Counted from the first letter of the stretch, positions 1 through 9,704 are shown. The stretch is DNA of 64,000 bases from Lutibacter citreus (GCF_003260195.1 NZ_QEIH01000001.1:434001-498000), one strand, 5' to 3'. Numbers and translations: made by a program. The notes: a model not told the origin generated them from the sequence alone.

Positions 1-447
1 GGAGTTACTAGTGCAACTGGAGTTTCTGTTTCTTCAAGTGAAATGTTAAAGGTTCGTAAAGAATTAGTAAAAGAGAAAAAAGCTAATTTAATTGCAAAGA
101 AAATGACAGGTAATACACTTGAAGAGATTGCTAAAAATAGTGGTGTAACAGTAAGAAACGCTTCTTTAGTTAACTTATCAAGTCCTTTAATTTCTGGAGT
201 AGGAAATGAGCCATCTGTTGTAGGTGCAATGTCTACAATTAAATTGAATGAAGTTTCAGATAAAATATCTGGAGAAAAAGGAGTGTTTGTTGTAAAAGTA
301 ACAAAACGTGAATCTCCTGTTGATTTAGAGAATTATGATTCATTTAGAAAGAAAATGGTAACTCAATATCAAAGTAAAGGAAATCAAATTGTTAAAGTTT
401 TAGAAGAAACAGCTGATATTAATGATAATAGAGGTAGATTCTTTTAA
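1..447 (+). CDS. C-terminal end of a PpiD/SurA-type peptidylprolyl isomerase (partial)
   Basis: The reading frame is open from the first base of the window, so this is the last 148 codons of a longer gene; the internal ATG at 43 is not the true start. The sequence and its ending, NRGRFF, match my recollection of large flavobacterial periplasmic foldases of the PpiD/SurA class, which have an N-terminal membrane anchor and central parvulin domains. Neither of those parts is visible here. The function, chaperoning of outer-membrane or secreted proteins, is inferred from the family. A strong terminator follows 20 bases after the stop. Confidence 0.75.
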   Translation, partial: GVTSATGVSVSSSEMLKVRKELVKEKKANLIAKKMTGNTLEEIAKNSGVTVRNASLVNLSSPLISGVGNEPSVVGAMSTIKLNEVSDKISGEKGVFVVKVTKRESPVDLENYDSFRKKMVTQYQSKGNQIVKVLEETADINDNRGRFF

Positions 448-467
448 TTAACCTTAACTATAAATAT

Positions 468-498
468 AAAAAAAGCGAGCTTATGCTCGCTTTTTTTT
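468..498 (+). terminator. Rho-independent terminator of the isomerase gene
   Basis: A GCGAGC/GCTCGC stem with a four-base TTAT loop has an A-run before it and a T-run after it, so it can work in both directions. It lies directly after the stop codon of the partial isomerase gene. Confidence 0.9.
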
Positions 499-806
499 AT
501 GAAAAACATTTTAAAGACTTATTCTTTTGTGTTATATGTTTTTCTTAATAGCGTAAGAAATTATAAATATAAGGAGAGTATTAGAGCCTATAAAAGACTT
601 ATATATGCTTGGCTAGTCTTATAATTTAAGTTATTTATAGCTAATTAATAAATAGGCTTTATAAAAGTATAGTTTTGCTAAAGTAATAACTAGTTATAAT
701 TAATAAGATCATAAATATTTCAATTGAATAGAAATTTGTAATTCTATTCTTTCTAAGTTTTTAAAATATTTGATTGTTGAATTTTATTAAAACATAATAT
801 ATAGGT
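499..806. other. Non-coding spacer between convergent genes
   Basis: About 310 very AT-rich bases lie between two terminators. I see no convincing ORF, RNA gene or promoter in it. The two hairpins at its ends are reverse complements of each other. Confidence 0.6.
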
Positions 807-838
807 ATAAAAAAAGCGAGCATAAGCTCGCTTTTTTT
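807..838 (-). terminator. Rho-independent terminator of rho
   Basis: The stem is the same GCGAGC/GCTCGC as at 468-498, here with an ATAA loop, which makes it the exact reverse complement of that terminator core. It lies 19 bases past the rho stop codon on the minus strand. Confidence 0.85.
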
Positions 839-856
839 ATAATTGTATAATTTCAA

Positions 857-2599
857 CTATCCATTCATAGAGATTAAAAACTCTTCGTTAGATGTTGTAA
901 ATTGAATTTTATCTTTAATAAATTCCATAGCTTCAACAGGGTTCATGTCAGCTAAATATTTTCTTAATACCCACATACGTTTCACTGTTTTAGGATCAAG
1001 TAATAAATCATCTCTACGAGTACTAGATTTTACTAAATCAATAGCTGGGTAAATACGACGGTTAGCAATATTTCTTTCTAATTGAAGTTCCATATTACCA
1101 GTTCCTTTAAACTCTTCAAAAATTACTTCATCCATTTTTGAGCCTGTTTCTGTTAATGCAGTTGCAATAATTGAAAGGGAACCTCCGTTTTCAATATTTC
1201 TTGCCGCACCAAAGAATCTTTTTGGTTTGTGTAACGCATTGGCATCAATACCCCCAGATAAAATTTTACCTGAAGCAGGAGCAACTGTATTGTAAGCTCT
1301 TGCTAAACGAGTTATAGAATCTAATAGAATAACAACGTCATGACCACATTCAACTAATCTTTTTGCTTTTTCTAATACAATGTTAGCAACCTTTACATGT
1401 TTGTCTGCTGGCTCATCAAAAGTTGATGCTACAACTTCACCTCTAACACTTCTTTGCATATCTGTAACTTCCTCAGGTCTTTCATCTATCAATAATATAA
1501 TTTGATAAACTTCAGGATGGTTTGAAGCAATTGAATTTGCAATGTCTTTAAGTAGCATTGTTTTACCTGTTTTAGGTTGAGAAACAATCATACCTCTTTG
1601 TCCTTTTCCAATTGGACAAAATAAATCCATTATTCGTGTAGATAATGTACTTGATTTTCCAGCTAAATTAAATTTTTCTTGCGGAAATAAAGGTGTTAAA
1701 TGTTCAAATGAAACTCTATCTCTTACAACATTTGGGTTTAATCCATTAATTTTAGATACTCTAATTAAAGGGAAATATTTTTCTCCTTCTTTTGGAGGTC
1801 TTACAACACCTTTAACAGTGTCACCAGTTTTTAATCCAAATAATTTTATTTGAGATTGAGATAAATAAATATCATCAGGAGATGATAAATAATTGTAATC
1901 AGAAGAACGTAAAAATCCATATCCGTCAGGCATCATTTCTAATACACCTTCACTTTCAATAATTCCATCAAATTCATAATCAGGGTCTCTGTAGCGGTTA
2001 TTGCTTTTGCGTTGACCTTTATTAATGTCTCTTTGTTGAGTATTTTGATGTTGCTGTTTAGCCCTATTTTGTTGATTAGGGTTTTGAGGCTTTTGTTGAT
2101 TAGGATTTTGAAGCTTTTGAGGAGCCGGAGTTTTAACAGGTTGTTTAACTTCTTTCGGTTTTATAGTTTCCGCTTTGTTAGTTTCCTTTTTTACAACTGG
2201 CTCAACCTTAGCTTTAGGTGGTGTTTTTTTCTTTTCTCTAGGCGCTGCTGGTTTAACAACTTTATTTTCAATAACGTTTGGAGTTTCCTTTGGATCTTTA
2301 ATATCCTTAATATCCTTAATATCCTGAGTTTCTTGAATTTCTGGAGTCTTTTCTATAATTTCTGGTTTAGTTTCTTTTTTAACAGGAACCTTTTTAGAAA
2401 TTCTTTTTCTTTTTGGTTTATTATCAGCATTAACTGGTTCTTTTTTTGGGGTTGTAGAAGGAGTTGTAGCTTGAATATCTAATATTAAATAAACTAAATC
2501 TAATTTTTTTAATTGACTATATTTTTTTGCTCCAATTTTTTTTGCTATCTCCTGTAGTTCTACAAGAGTTTTCTCCTTTAGTTGGGAAATTTCAAACAT
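857..2599 (-). CDS. rho: Transcription termination factor Rho
   Basis: This is the hexameric RNA helicase that ends transcription. Residues 1-40 form a SAP-like Rho N-terminal domain. Residues 45-205 are a low-complexity K/P/Q/N-rich insert. The cold-shock RNA-binding domain lies at about 210-285 and the RecA-type ATPase at about 300-560. The Walker A loop is QPKTGKT at 341-347, Walker B is VVILLD at 422-427, and IDERPEEV at 371-378 is well kept. At 580 residues it is longer than the roughly 420 of E. coli Rho because of the insert, which is common in Bacteroidota. The minus-strand leader is about 130 bases long, which leaves room for autoregulation, although no such signal is proven here. 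Confidence 0.98.
   Translation of the reverse strand: MFEISQLKEKTLVELQEIAKKIGAKKYSQLKKLDLVYLILDIQATTPSTTPKKEPVNADNKPKRKRISKKVPVKKETKPEIIEKTPEIQETQDIKDIKDIKDPKETPNVIENKVVKPAAPREKKKTPPKAKVEPVVKKETNKAETIKPKEVKQPVKTPAPQKLQNPNQQKPQNPNQQNRAKQQHQNTQQRDINKGQRKSNNRYRDPDYEFDGIIESEGVLEMMPDGYGFLRSSDYNYLSSPDDIYLSQSQIKLFGLKTGDTVKGVVRPPKEGEKYFPLIRVSKINGLNPNVVRDRVSFEHLTPLFPQEKFNLAGKSSTLSTRIMDLFCPIGKGQRGMIVSQPKTGKTMLLKDIANSIASNHPEVYQIILLIDERPEEVTDMQRSVRGEVVASTFDEPADKHVKVANIVLEKAKRLVECGHDVVILLDSITRLARAYNTVAPASGKILSGGIDANALHKPKRFFGAARNIENGGSLSIIATALTETGSKMDEVIFEEFKGTGNMELQLERNIANRRIYPAIDLVKSSTRRDDLLLDPKTVKRMWVLRKYLADMNPVEAMEFIKDKIQFTTSNEEFLISMNG
2301..2327. repeat. Three tandem 9-base repeats inside rho
   Basis: The unit ATATCCTTA occurs twice and is followed by ATATCCTGA. 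On the rho strand this encodes the repeated residues DIK in the disordered insert. The reading frame is kept whatever the copy number, so length variation would be tolerated. Confidence 0.8.
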
Positions 2600-2735
2600 T
2601 ATGTTAATTTGTAATTATTGTTATTATATACGTTAGCAATAAATTGTTCTTGCCAAGAATTAAATGTGAGTTAAACTAAGTAATGGTTAGTTGTTTTAAT
2701 TGTAGTCGAATTGCTCTGTCATAACAATTGATACG

Positions 2736-2743
2736 CAAATATA
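2736..2743 (-). promoter_or_regulatory. Candidate promoter -7 element for rho
   Basis: On the minus strand this reads TATATTTG, a match to the Bacteroidota element TAnnTTTG. It would give rho a leader of about 130 bases. No clear -33 TTTG was identified. Confidence 0.4.
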
Positions 2744-2789
2744 TAAAATTATTTCATAAAATAATATTTAATTCTTTAAAAATAATATG

Positions 2790-2797
2790 TATTTTTG
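2790..2797 (+). promoter_or_regulatory. Candidate promoter -7 element for the DUF4293 gene
   Basis: TATTTTTG matches TAnnTTTG and lies 17 bases before the chosen ATG at 2815. It is downstream of the more 5' in-frame codon at 2728, so it supports the later start. Confidence 0.5.
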
Positions 2798-2814
2798 CAT
2801 TCCATTTACAAAGT

Positions 2815-3249
2815 ATGTTACAAAGAATACAAACCATATATTTATTATTAGCTTCCATTTCTTCGGGAGGCTTGATTTTTATTTTAAATTTATGGCTAAC
2901 CGAAGAAGGTAATAAATTTTTTGTATTTGATTCATTTAGTACTAATAGTATTTTATTAAAAGTACAAGCTGTATTATTTGTTTTATCGTCTTTATTTACA
3001 TTTATAGCTATTTTTCAATTTAAGAAAAGACAGTTACAATTTGTTTTAGGACGAATTTCAATTTTGATTAACTTTATTTTATTAGGGATACTCGTGTATT
3101 TTGCGCAAAACTTATCTGGAGAAATGAAAATTTCGGAGAAGGGTATTGGGTTGCTTATTCCAATTTTAAGTATTGTATTAGTTGTAATGGCTAATAAAGC
3201 AATTAAAAGGGATGAGGAGCTTGTAAAATCTGTAGACAGATTGCGATAA
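2815..3249 (+). CDS. DUF4293 family membrane protein
   Basis: This is a small integral membrane protein of unknown function, typical of Bacteroidota. The family N-terminus, MLQRIQTIYLLLA, fixes the start at 2815, and the upstream in-frame extension from 2728 is not expected to be translated. It has four hydrophobic segments over 144 residues (about 5-25, 45-65, 75-95 and 110-130) and a charged tail. It diverges from rho, an arrangement I believe recurs in flavobacteria. No function should be assigned. Confidence 0.85.
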   Translation: MLQRIQTIYLLLASISSGGLIFILNLWLTEEGNKFFVFDSFSTNSILLKVQAVLFVLSSLFTFIAIFQFKKRQLQFVLGRISILINFILLGILVYFAQNLSGEMKISEKGIGLLIPILSIVLVVMANKAIKRDEELVKSVDRLR

Positions 3250-3278
3250 ACCTAACATCTTAGTATATTTAGTGCGAT

Positions 3279-3313
3279 AAAACCATTTTATTAATTTAAA
3301 ATGGTTTTTTATT
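3279..3313 (+). terminator. Rho-independent terminator after the DUF4293 gene
   Basis: The arms AACCATTTTA and TAAAATGGTT pair around a short TTAATT-like loop and are followed by a T-run. Confidence 0.85.
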
Positions 3314-3345
3314 TATAACGGTTTTCCGTGAGTGAAAAATATCAT

Positions 3346-3353
3346 TACTTTTG
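3346..3353 (+). promoter_or_regulatory. Candidate promoter -7 element for the regulator-kinase pair
   Basis: TACTTTTG matches TAnnTTTG. A second match, TATCTTTG at 3381-3388, is closer to the gene but leaves almost no leader before the ATG at 3403, so the upstream copy is preferred. Confidence 0.45.
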
Positions 3354-3402
3354 AGTATGGTATTATATTTGAATAAATAATATCTTTGAATTGGGGAAAT
3401 TT

Positions 3403-4062
3403 ATGAAAAAGATTACAGTCCATATTGCCGATGACCATCAATTGCTAATTGATGGTTTGGTTGCAGTATTATCTTCAGAAGAAAATATTACAATTGTCGG
3501 AACCTCTCTTAATGGTGAAGAAGTAGTAAATTGGTTTGATTCAAATTTAGCAGATATCTTAATTTTAGACATTAACATGCCAAAGTTAGATGGTATTGCT
3601 GTCTTAAAAAGTTTTAGAGATCGTGGTTTTCAGCAAAAAGTTATTGTTTTATCAAGTTATGATGATTCAAAATTAATAAAAGAAGTATTGAAAATTGGAG
3701 CTAGTGGTTTTTTGGCAAAAAAATGTGCTGGAGAAAGTATTGTAGATTCTATAAATCAAGTTTTTCTTGGGAAACAATATTTTAGTGAAAGTATTAAAGA
3801 TAAGTTGCTATTATCATTTTCAAAAAAAACATCTAATTTCGAAGAAGTTTCTCAAGACGGTTTTTTTTTAAATACATTAACTCCTAGAGAAACTGATGTT
3901 CTTAAATTAATTTGTAAGCAAATGAATTCAAATGAAATTAGTTCAAACCTTCATATAAGTGTCAATACAGTTGAAACTCATAGAAAAAACATGATTAATA
4001 AACTACAAGTAAAAAATGTTGTTGGATTAGCAATTTATGCTGTAAAACATAACATAGTTTAA
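3403..4062 (+). CDS. LuxR/NarL-family response regulator
   Basis: This is a DNA-binding response regulator of 219 residues. The receiver domain (about 3-120) has acidic residues D10 and D11, phosphoacceptor D56 in LILDINMP, S84/S85 and a conserved lysine at 106 or 107. The C-terminal LuxR-type helix-turn-helix is at about 150-215 and includes LTPRETDVLKLI and the recognition-helix region SVNTVETHRKN. The ATG at 3403 is preferred over an in-frame TTG at 3391 because GGGGAAA lies just ahead of it. The sensor kinase gene follows 24 bases later, so the two very likely form a phosphorelay. The signal and target genes are unknown. Confidence 0.93.
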   Translation: MKKITVHIADDHQLLIDGLVAVLSSEENITIVGTSLNGEEVVNWFDSNLADILILDINMPKLDGIAVLKSFRDRGFQQKVIVLSSYDDSKLIKEVLKIGASGFLAKKCAGESIVDSINQVFLGKQYFSESIKDKLLLSFSKKTSNFEEVSQDGFFLNTLTPRETDVLKLICKQMNSNEISSNLHISVNTVETHRKNMINKLQVKNVVGLAIYAVKHNIV

Positions 4063-4086
4063 GAAAGAATACTTACCTTTTTAATT

Positions 4087-5808
4087 ATGTTTAAATGTTT
4101 TTATTATTTTCTTATTATTTTATTTTGTTTAAATTTTTCATCCTTTGCAAAGTCTAGCAATTCTATAATTATTACTACTGAAGAAAATGAAGTTTCGGAT
4201 TCAGAGGATGAAACAATAATATTAATTCAAAATCTTTTAGAAAAAGGTAATACAGTAAGGGCTCTTGAAAAACTGCATAAATATATTGAGGAGTCTGAAG
4301 CTAATAATGAAATTAATAAACTAATAAAAGCTAAAATTTTATTGGCCGATATTTTCCGTGAAAATGGAGATTATAAAAAGTCTACTGCTGTTCTTGATAA
4401 TTTGCTACCATTGGTAACTGAAGATTTTAAGAGTTTAGAATATGTATATTTTAAAAAAGGAGGGAATTTTCAAAAAGATAGACAAATAGATTCTGCAAAA
4501 TTTTATTATGAAAAGTCTCTTTTTATTGGGGAAAAGGTTTTAAATAATGAAAATTTAAAGGCTAAAATTTATGCAAATCTTGCTGGTATTTATTATTTAA
4601 AAGGAGATTATAAGAATGCAATTAAAAATTACAAAATAGCAGCGAGTTTTCAAGAAGTTCTCGGAAACAAAGAAATTGAAGCTGGGATTTTAAATAATTT
4701 AGGAGGATTGTATTATGTGCAAGGTGAATATAAAAAAGCGCTTAATAATTTTAAAAAAGCATTTGATTTGGTAGGGTATGGGCAAGATGATTTTCAAAAA
4801 GGAGTTAGAAATAACTCTTATATAAATATGGCATATGCGTATAGTGGCTTAAAGAATTTTAAAAAAGCATTTGAATATCAGGATAAATATTTTTCATTAA
4901 ATGATTCTTTACAAAAGGAACTTAAGTATAGAGCGATTTCAGAAATTGAATCAAAATATAATTTAGCTACACAAGAAAGAGAAAATGAAATTGAGAAAGC
5001 TAAAAGAAAGGACGCTGAAGTTTTAACTTATGGTTTAAGTTTAGCTGTAATACTGCTTTTAGTTGGGGTTTATATTTTGTTTAAGTTGAATAAATTGAAT
5101 AAAAAAAATCATCAATTACAAATTGATCAAGAGCATCTAATTAACCAAAGTAAAATTGAAAAAATTAAAAGTGATTCTCAATCGCAAATAATTTCTGCAA
5201 CATTGGATGGTAGGCTTAATGAAAGAAAAAAAATTGCAAGTGTTTTGCATGACAATGTTAGTGCTTTATTATCTGCAACCAATTTACATTTGTTTGCAAG
5301 TAAAAAGAAAATGAATGGTAATGTTCCTGTTGAAATAGAAAAAGCTCAGAATATTTTAGAAGAAGCCTCTGAACAAATAAGAGATTTATCTCATAAATTA
5401 ATTTCTTCTGTTTTGGTTAATTTTGGTTTAAGTGTTGCAATTCATGATTTATGTGAAAAGTCTTCAAATTCAAAAATAAATTTACAATATCAATCTGAAG
5501 AAGTTGGAAGATTTGATGGAGATTTTGAATTGAAGATATTTAATATTACTAATGAGTGTATTAATAATATTTTAAAGCATAGTAATGCAGCCAACGGAGT
5601 TGTAAATCTTAAACAATTAAAAGGAAGCTTAATTCTTAAAGTTTTAGATGATGGAAAAGGGTTTAATATTGATAAAATTCATTTGAATAATGGTGTAGGA
5701 TTAAGACAAATTGAAGCTCGAATAAAAAACCTAAAAGGTAAAATAGATATTATTTCTTCAGAAAATAAAGGAACTCAAATTATTATTTCTGTTCCTATAG
5801 TAAATTAG
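4087..5808 (+). CDS. TPR-containing sensor histidine kinase (HisKA_3 type)
   Basis: This is a membrane sensor kinase of 573 residues, probable partner of the preceding response regulator. An N-terminal signal sequence (about 1-22) is followed by a periplasmic TPR region with repeats near 80-275 and a coiled-coil-like stretch around 285-312. One transmembrane helix lies at about 315-333. The NarX-type dimerisation domain carries the phospho-accepting H388 in ERKKIASVLHDN. The HATPase domain has the N box NECINNILKHSNA (489-501), DDGKGF (521-526) and GVGL (536-539). The stop overlaps the stop of the convergent phosphodiesterase gene by four bases. TPR kinases of this kind are abundant in flavobacteria, and their ligands are usually unknown. 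Confidence 0.92.
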   Translation: MFKCFYYFLIILFCLNFSSFAKSSNSIIITTEENEVSDSEDETIILIQNLLEKGNTVRALEKLHKYIEESEANNEINKLIKAKILLADIFRENGDYKKSTAVLDNLLPLVTEDFKSLEYVYFKKGGNFQKDRQIDSAKFYYEKSLFIGEKVLNNENLKAKIYANLAGIYYLKGDYKNAIKNYKIAASFQEVLGNKEIEAGILNNLGGLYYVQGEYKKALNNFKKAFDLVGYGQDDFQKGVRNNSYINMAYAYSGLKNFKKAFEYQDKYFSLNDSLQKELKYRAISEIESKYNLATQERENEIEKAKRKDAEVLTYGLSLAVILLLVGVYILFKLNKLNKKNHQLQIDQEHLINQSKIEKIKSDSQSQIISATLDGRLNERKKIASVLHDNVSALLSATNLHLFASKKKMNGNVPVEIEKAQNILEEASEQIRDLSHKLISSVLVNFGLSVAIHDLCEKSSNSKINLQYQSEEVGRFDGDFELKIFNITNECINNILKHSNAANGVVNLKQLKGSLILKVLDDGKGFNIDKIHLNNGVGLRQIEARIKNLKGKIDIISSENKGTQIIISVPIVN

Positions 5809-6299
5809 CGTTTTTCTAATTCAATAATTTCCAAATTTTTGATATTTTCATTAGCAATTTCAAAACGTAACATTGTTCTCACTTTATGAAACCCATGTTT
5901 CCCCGCTGCTCCTGGATTTAAATGAAGTAAGTTTAATTTTTTATCAAAAATTACTTTTAAAATATGGGAATGCCCGCTAATAAATATTTTTGGCGGATTT
6001 TGAACTAAATCATCTTTAACTCGTTTGTCATATCTATTTGGGTATCCTCCAATATGCGTAATCCAAACAGAGACTCCTTCGGTTTCAAATTTATTATCTA
6101 AAGGATATTCCATTCTAATTACTTTATCATCAATATTACCGTACACAGCTCTTAAAGGTTTAATAGCTGAAATTTGATCAGCAACTTCAATAGAGCCAAT
6201 ATCACCTGCATGCCAAACTTCATCTGCCCATTTAACGTGTTTCATAATTTGAGCATCAATATAGCTATGGGTATCTGATAAAAGGAGAATTTTTTTCAT
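5805..6299 (-). CDS. Metallophosphoesterase of the YfcE/MJ0936 family
   Basis: This is a small cytoplasmic calcineurin-like phosphodiesterase of 164 residues, a normal family length. The dimetal-binding motifs are present in order: SDTH (8-11), GD (32-33), GN (54-55) and SGHSH (108-112), plus LNPGAAG. YfcE-type enzymes hydrolyse artificial phosphodiesters and their natural substrate is not settled, so none is assigned. It is transcribed away from truA and converges on the sensor kinase gene with a four-base overlap of the stop codons. Confidence 0.92.
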   Translation of the reverse strand: MKKILLLSDTHSYIDAQIMKHVKWADEVWHAGDIGSIEVADQISAIKPLRAVYGNIDDKVIRMEYPLDNKFETEGVSVWITHIGGYPNRYDKRVKDDLVQNPPKIFISGHSHILKVIFDKKLNLLHLNPGAAGKHGFHKVRTMLRFEIANENIKNLEIIELEKR

Positions 6300-6332
6300 T
6301 GTTATGGAAAATTTATACTAACAAATAAGCAT

Positions 6333-6340
6333 TATATTTG
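6333..6340 (+). promoter_or_regulatory. Candidate promoter -7 element for truA
   Basis: TATATTTG matches TAnnTTTG. Transcription would begin about 20 bases before the TTG start at 6366, which supports that unusual start codon. Confidence 0.55.
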
Positions 6341-6365
6341 CAGCCGAACAAAATTAACAATTCAG

Positions 6366-7118
6366 TTGAGATATTTTATAGAAATAGCATATAAAGGTAC
6401 AAATTATCATGGTTGGCAATTACAACCCAATGCAATTACTGTTCAAGAGCTAATTAATAAAGCTTTATCTACTGTGCTTAAAATAAAATTGAATGTTGTT
6501 GGGGCTGGAAGGACTGATGCTGGAGTTCATGCAAAACAATTATTTGCTCATTTTGATTTTGAAACCGATTTTAATACAAATGAGCTTTTATATAAAGTAA
6601 ATTCATTACTACCTTCAGATATTGCAGTATTAAATATTTTTAAAACAATTGATGATGCACATGCAAGGTTTAATGCAAAAAGTAGAAGTTATGAGTATTG
6701 CATTCATTTTGGGAAAAATCCATTTTTAATTGAAACAACATGGCAACTTATTAATAAAAAGTTAAATATTGATTTAATGAATAAAGCCGCTGAAATTTTG
6801 CTAACTTTCACCGACTTTAAATGTTTTTCTAGGTCAAATTCTGATGTTAGAACATATAATTGCGATATAACTAATGCGGTATGGATTAAGTCAGGAAATC
6901 AATTAGTTTTTCATATAACAGCAGATCGTTTTTTAAGAAATATGGTTAGGGCAGTAGTTGGAACGTTAATTGATGTTGGTACAGAAAAAATTACTATAGA
7001 AGATTTTATTGAAATAATAAAGGGTAAAGATAGACGGAATGCAGGCCCATCGGCTCCAGCAAAAGGGTTGTTCTTGACCAGGGTAAAATATCCGAAAAAT
7101 ATATTTATAAATGAGTAA
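6366..7118 (+). CDS. truA: tRNA pseudouridine(38-40) synthase
   Basis: The enzyme converts uridine to pseudouridine at positions 38-40 of the tRNA anticodon arm. The protein has 250 residues, a usual length. The catalytic aspartate is D51 in GAGRTDAGVHA, and RFLRNMVRAVVGTLIDVG is the conserved C-terminal motif. The start codon is TTG: the family N-terminus (MRYFIEIAYKG) begins exactly there, no in-frame ATG lies nearby, and a promoter element sits just upstream. The last eight bases overlap the next gene, so the two are co-transcribed. Confidence 0.95.
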   Translation: MRYFIEIAYKGTNYHGWQLQPNAITVQELINKALSTVLKIKLNVVGAGRTDAGVHAKQLFAHFDFETDFNTNELLYKVNSLLPSDIAVLNIFKTIDDAHARFNAKSRSYEYCIHFGKNPFLIETTWQLINKKLNIDLMNKAAEILLTFTDFKCFSRSNSDVRTYNCDITNAVWIKSGNQLVFHITADRFLRNMVRAVVGTLIDVGTEKITIEDFIEIIKGKDRRNAGPSAPAKGLFLTRVKYPKNIFINE

Positions 7119-8874
7119 AAAAGTAACAGGAAAAGCTTTTGATTTGAAAATATTTAGCAGGCTAATGTCATTTGCTAAAAATTATCGTTATGAATTTGTT
7201 GCAAGTACATTGGCAGCCGTTTTACTTTCTTTAGTAGCGGTTGCAAAACCAATATTACTGCAAGAAATAGTAAATAACTACTTTGAAACAAAAAATAAGG
7301 AAGGATTGTTGAATTTTTCTTTAATAATGTGTGGTTTTTTGTTTTTGGAAGTGTTATTACAATTTGTTTTTATTTATAAAGTTAACTGGTTGGGGCAACA
7401 TATTATTAAAGATATAAGAGTGAAATTGCAAAAGCATATGCTGCAGTTTAAAATGGCTTACTTTGATAAATCTTCTGTAGGTAAATTAGTTACAAGACTG
7501 GTTTCGGATACTGAAACAATTGCCCAGTTTTTTGGAGAAGGATTATTTATGATAGTTAGTGATTTATTAAAAATGCTAGTTGTTGCTGTTGTTATGTTGT
7601 TTATGAATTGGAAACTTGCCATGGTTGCATTTATAGTTTTGCCAATTTTAATTTACGCAACCAAAATATTTCAAATAGCTATTAAATCATCTTTTCAAGA
7701 AGTAAGAACTCAAGTTGCAAATTTAAATGGATTTGTTCAAGAAAGGGTTACGGGTATGAATATTGTTCAGTTATTCAATCGTGAAAAACTGGAATATGAA
7801 AACTTTGTAAAAATTAATGATAAGCATAAAAAGGCATATATAAGAACCGTTTGGTACTACTCTATATTTTTTCCTATTGCTGAAGTTTTAACTTCAATTG
7901 CAGTAGGTTTAATGGTTTGGTTTGGAGGAATTGATATTATTAATTCTGGAATTACAAATGCAGGTGAAATTATAGCGTTTATAATGATGTCCCAAATGTT
8001 GTTTAGACCACTAAGACAAATTGCAGATAAATTTAATACGTTACAAATGGGGATGGTTGCTGGAGATCGTATTTTTGAAGTATTAGATACTGAAAGTCAA
8101 ATTTCGAAAACAGGAAAAATTAAGGCTAAGCATTTTAAAGGAGATATTGCCTTTAAAAATGTTTATTTTAGTTATATAAAAGGAGAGGAAGTTTTAAAAG
8201 GTATTTCTTTTAAAGTTAATGCAGGAGAAACTGTAGCAATAGTTGGTGCTACTGGCGCGGGGAAATCTACAATTATAAATCTTGTAAATCGTTTTTACGA
8301 AATTGATAAAGGAGAAGTTTGTATTGATGATATTAATATAAAACAGTATACTTTGCAATCTTTAAGAAATCAAATTGCGGTAGTGTTGCAAGATGTTTTT
8401 CTATTTTCAGATACAATATTCAATAACATTGTTTTAAATAAAGAAGGGGTTTCAATTGATGATGTGAAGAAGGCAGCAAAAGAAATTGGAATTGATAAGT
8501 TTATTATGAGTCTTCCGGGAGGTTATGATTATAATGTAAAAGAGAGAGGAGCTATGCTTTCTTCTGGACAAAGACAATTAATTGCTTTTCTTAGAGCTTA
8601 TATTAGCAATCCGAGTGTGCTTATTTTAGATGAGGCAACTTCATCTATAGATTCTTATTCTGAAAAATTAATTCAAGAAGCAACAGATAAAATAACTAAG
8701 TATCAAACATCAATAATTATAGCCCATAGGTTAACTACAGTAAAAAAGGCTGATAGAATTATTGTAATGGATAAAGGTTTAATTGTTGAGCAGGGATCTC
8801 ATTCTCAATTGCTTGAAAAGGATGGTTATTATAAAAATTTGTATGATATGCAGTTTGCAAATGAAGCTGTTTAA
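7111..8874 (+). CDS. ABC transporter, fused permease and ATPase (MsbA/BmrA-like)
   Basis: This is a half-transporter of 587 residues that would act as a dimer in the inner membrane. The six-helix exporter domain spans about 25-310. The nucleotide-binding domain has Walker A GATGAGKST (379-387), Q427, the signature LSSGQ (483-487), Walker B VLILDE (503-508) and H-loop H539. The signature has serine in place of the first glycine of LSGGQ, a mild and tolerated change. The gene overlaps truA by eight bases. The substrate cannot be read from sequence; lipid or drug export are the usual roles. Confidence 0.93.
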   Translation: MSKKVTGKAFDLKIFSRLMSFAKNYRYEFVASTLAAVLLSLVAVAKPILLQEIVNNYFETKNKEGLLNFSLIMCGFLFLEVLLQFVFIYKVNWLGQHIIKDIRVKLQKHMLQFKMAYFDKSSVGKLVTRLVSDTETIAQFFGEGLFMIVSDLLKMLVVAVVMLFMNWKLAMVAFIVLPILIYATKIFQIAIKSSFQEVRTQVANLNGFVQERVTGMNIVQLFNREKLEYENFVKINDKHKKAYIRTVWYYSIFFPIAEVLTSIAVGLMVWFGGIDIINSGITNAGEIIAFIMMSQMLFRPLRQIADKFNTLQMGMVAGDRIFEVLDTESQISKTGKIKAKHFKGDIAFKNVYFSYIKGEEVLKGISFKVNAGETVAIVGATGAGKSTIINLVNRFYEIDKGEVCIDDINIKQYTLQSLRNQIAVVLQDVFLFSDTIFNNIVLNKEGVSIDDVKKAAKEIGIDKFIMSLPGGYDYNVKERGAMLSSGQRQLIAFLRAYISNPSVLILDEATSSIDSYSEKLIQEATDKITKYQTSIIIAHRLTTVKKADRIIVMDKGLIVEQGSHSQLLEKDGYYKNLYDMQFANEAV

Positions 8875-8883
8875 TAGGGTAAT

Positions 8884-9657
8884 CTAATTTAAATCGTAGC
8901 GAATAGTTTCTGCTAGTTCATTAGTGTTTTTGTAAAGAACAAATTCACCATCTTTTATATATGAAATTTTTCCTGTTTCTTCTGAAACCACTAAACATAA
9001 AGAATCTGTTTTTTCGGTAATTCCAATAGCAGCTCTGTGTCTTAAGCCAAAACGAGAAGGCAAATGTTTACTAGAAAGAGGTAAAACAATTCTGGTGGCA
9101 ATTATATAATTATCTTTTATAATAATAGCTCCATCATGTAATGGGCTGTTTTTGTAAAAGATACTTTCTAAAATTGGTTGATTTATTTCTGCATTCATAG
9201 TATCTCCGCTATTTTTTACAAAATCTAAATTATGTGTTCTTTCTAAAACAATTAGTGCTCCTGTATTGGTTGAAGTCATAGACTCACATGCAGAAATAAT
9301 TGCTTCAACATCCATATTTGTATGGATTTCAGTATTTAAAAATTTCAATTGTTTTAAGAAGTTTTTTTTATTTGTAAAATTAGTAGAGCCTAGCATTAAT
9401 AAAAATTTTCTAACCTCTGGCTGAAATACAATTAAAACAGCAATTGCACCAACACTTATTAAAGTACCCAACAAACCACTGAGCATTTCCATTTGTAATG
9501 CTTGCGTAATTTTCCAGATTAAAACAACTAAGGCAATTCCAATAAATATATTAATGGCTACCGTTCCTTTTAAAAGTTTGTATATATAATAAAGTAGCAC
9601 TGCAACTAATACTATATCTAGTGCATCAAGAAAAGTGAAATCTAAAAAGTCTAGCAT
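8884..9657 (-). CDS. cdaA: Diadenylate cyclase CdaA (c-di-AMP synthase)
   Basis: This enzyme makes the second messenger c-di-AMP from two ATP. Three N-terminal transmembrane helices (about 10-85) anchor it in the inner membrane. A DisA_N-type catalytic domain follows, with the hallmark motifs DGA (175-177) and RHR (206-208). The length of 257 residues is typical for the CdaA class. It is the last gene of a leftward operon behind LOG, folP and a lipoprotein gene. CdaR, its partner in Firmicutes, is not nearby. Confidence 0.95.
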   Translation of the reverse strand: MLDFLDFTFLDALDIVLVAVLLYYIYKLLKGTVAINIFIGIALVVLIWKITQALQMEMLSGLLGTLISVGAIAVLIVFQPEVRKFLLMLGSTNFTNKKNFLKQLKFLNTEIHTNMDVEAIISACESMTSTNTGALIVLERTHNLDFVKNSGDTMNAEINQPILESIFYKNSPLHDGAIIIKDNYIIATRIVLPLSSKHLPSRFGLRHRAAIGITEKTDSLCLVVSEETGKISYIKDGEFVLYKNTNELAETIRYDLN

Positions 9658-9704
9658 TAGAATTGTTTTTGGTAAAAGTAGGGAAAAGTTTACATATTAT
9701 AAAC

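Noticed and set aside
2012..2482. Open frame of 156 codons antisense to rho
   Set aside because: It is the complement of the low-complexity K/Q/N insert of Rho, giving an F/W/L-rich product with no domain. It is a shadow of the real gene.
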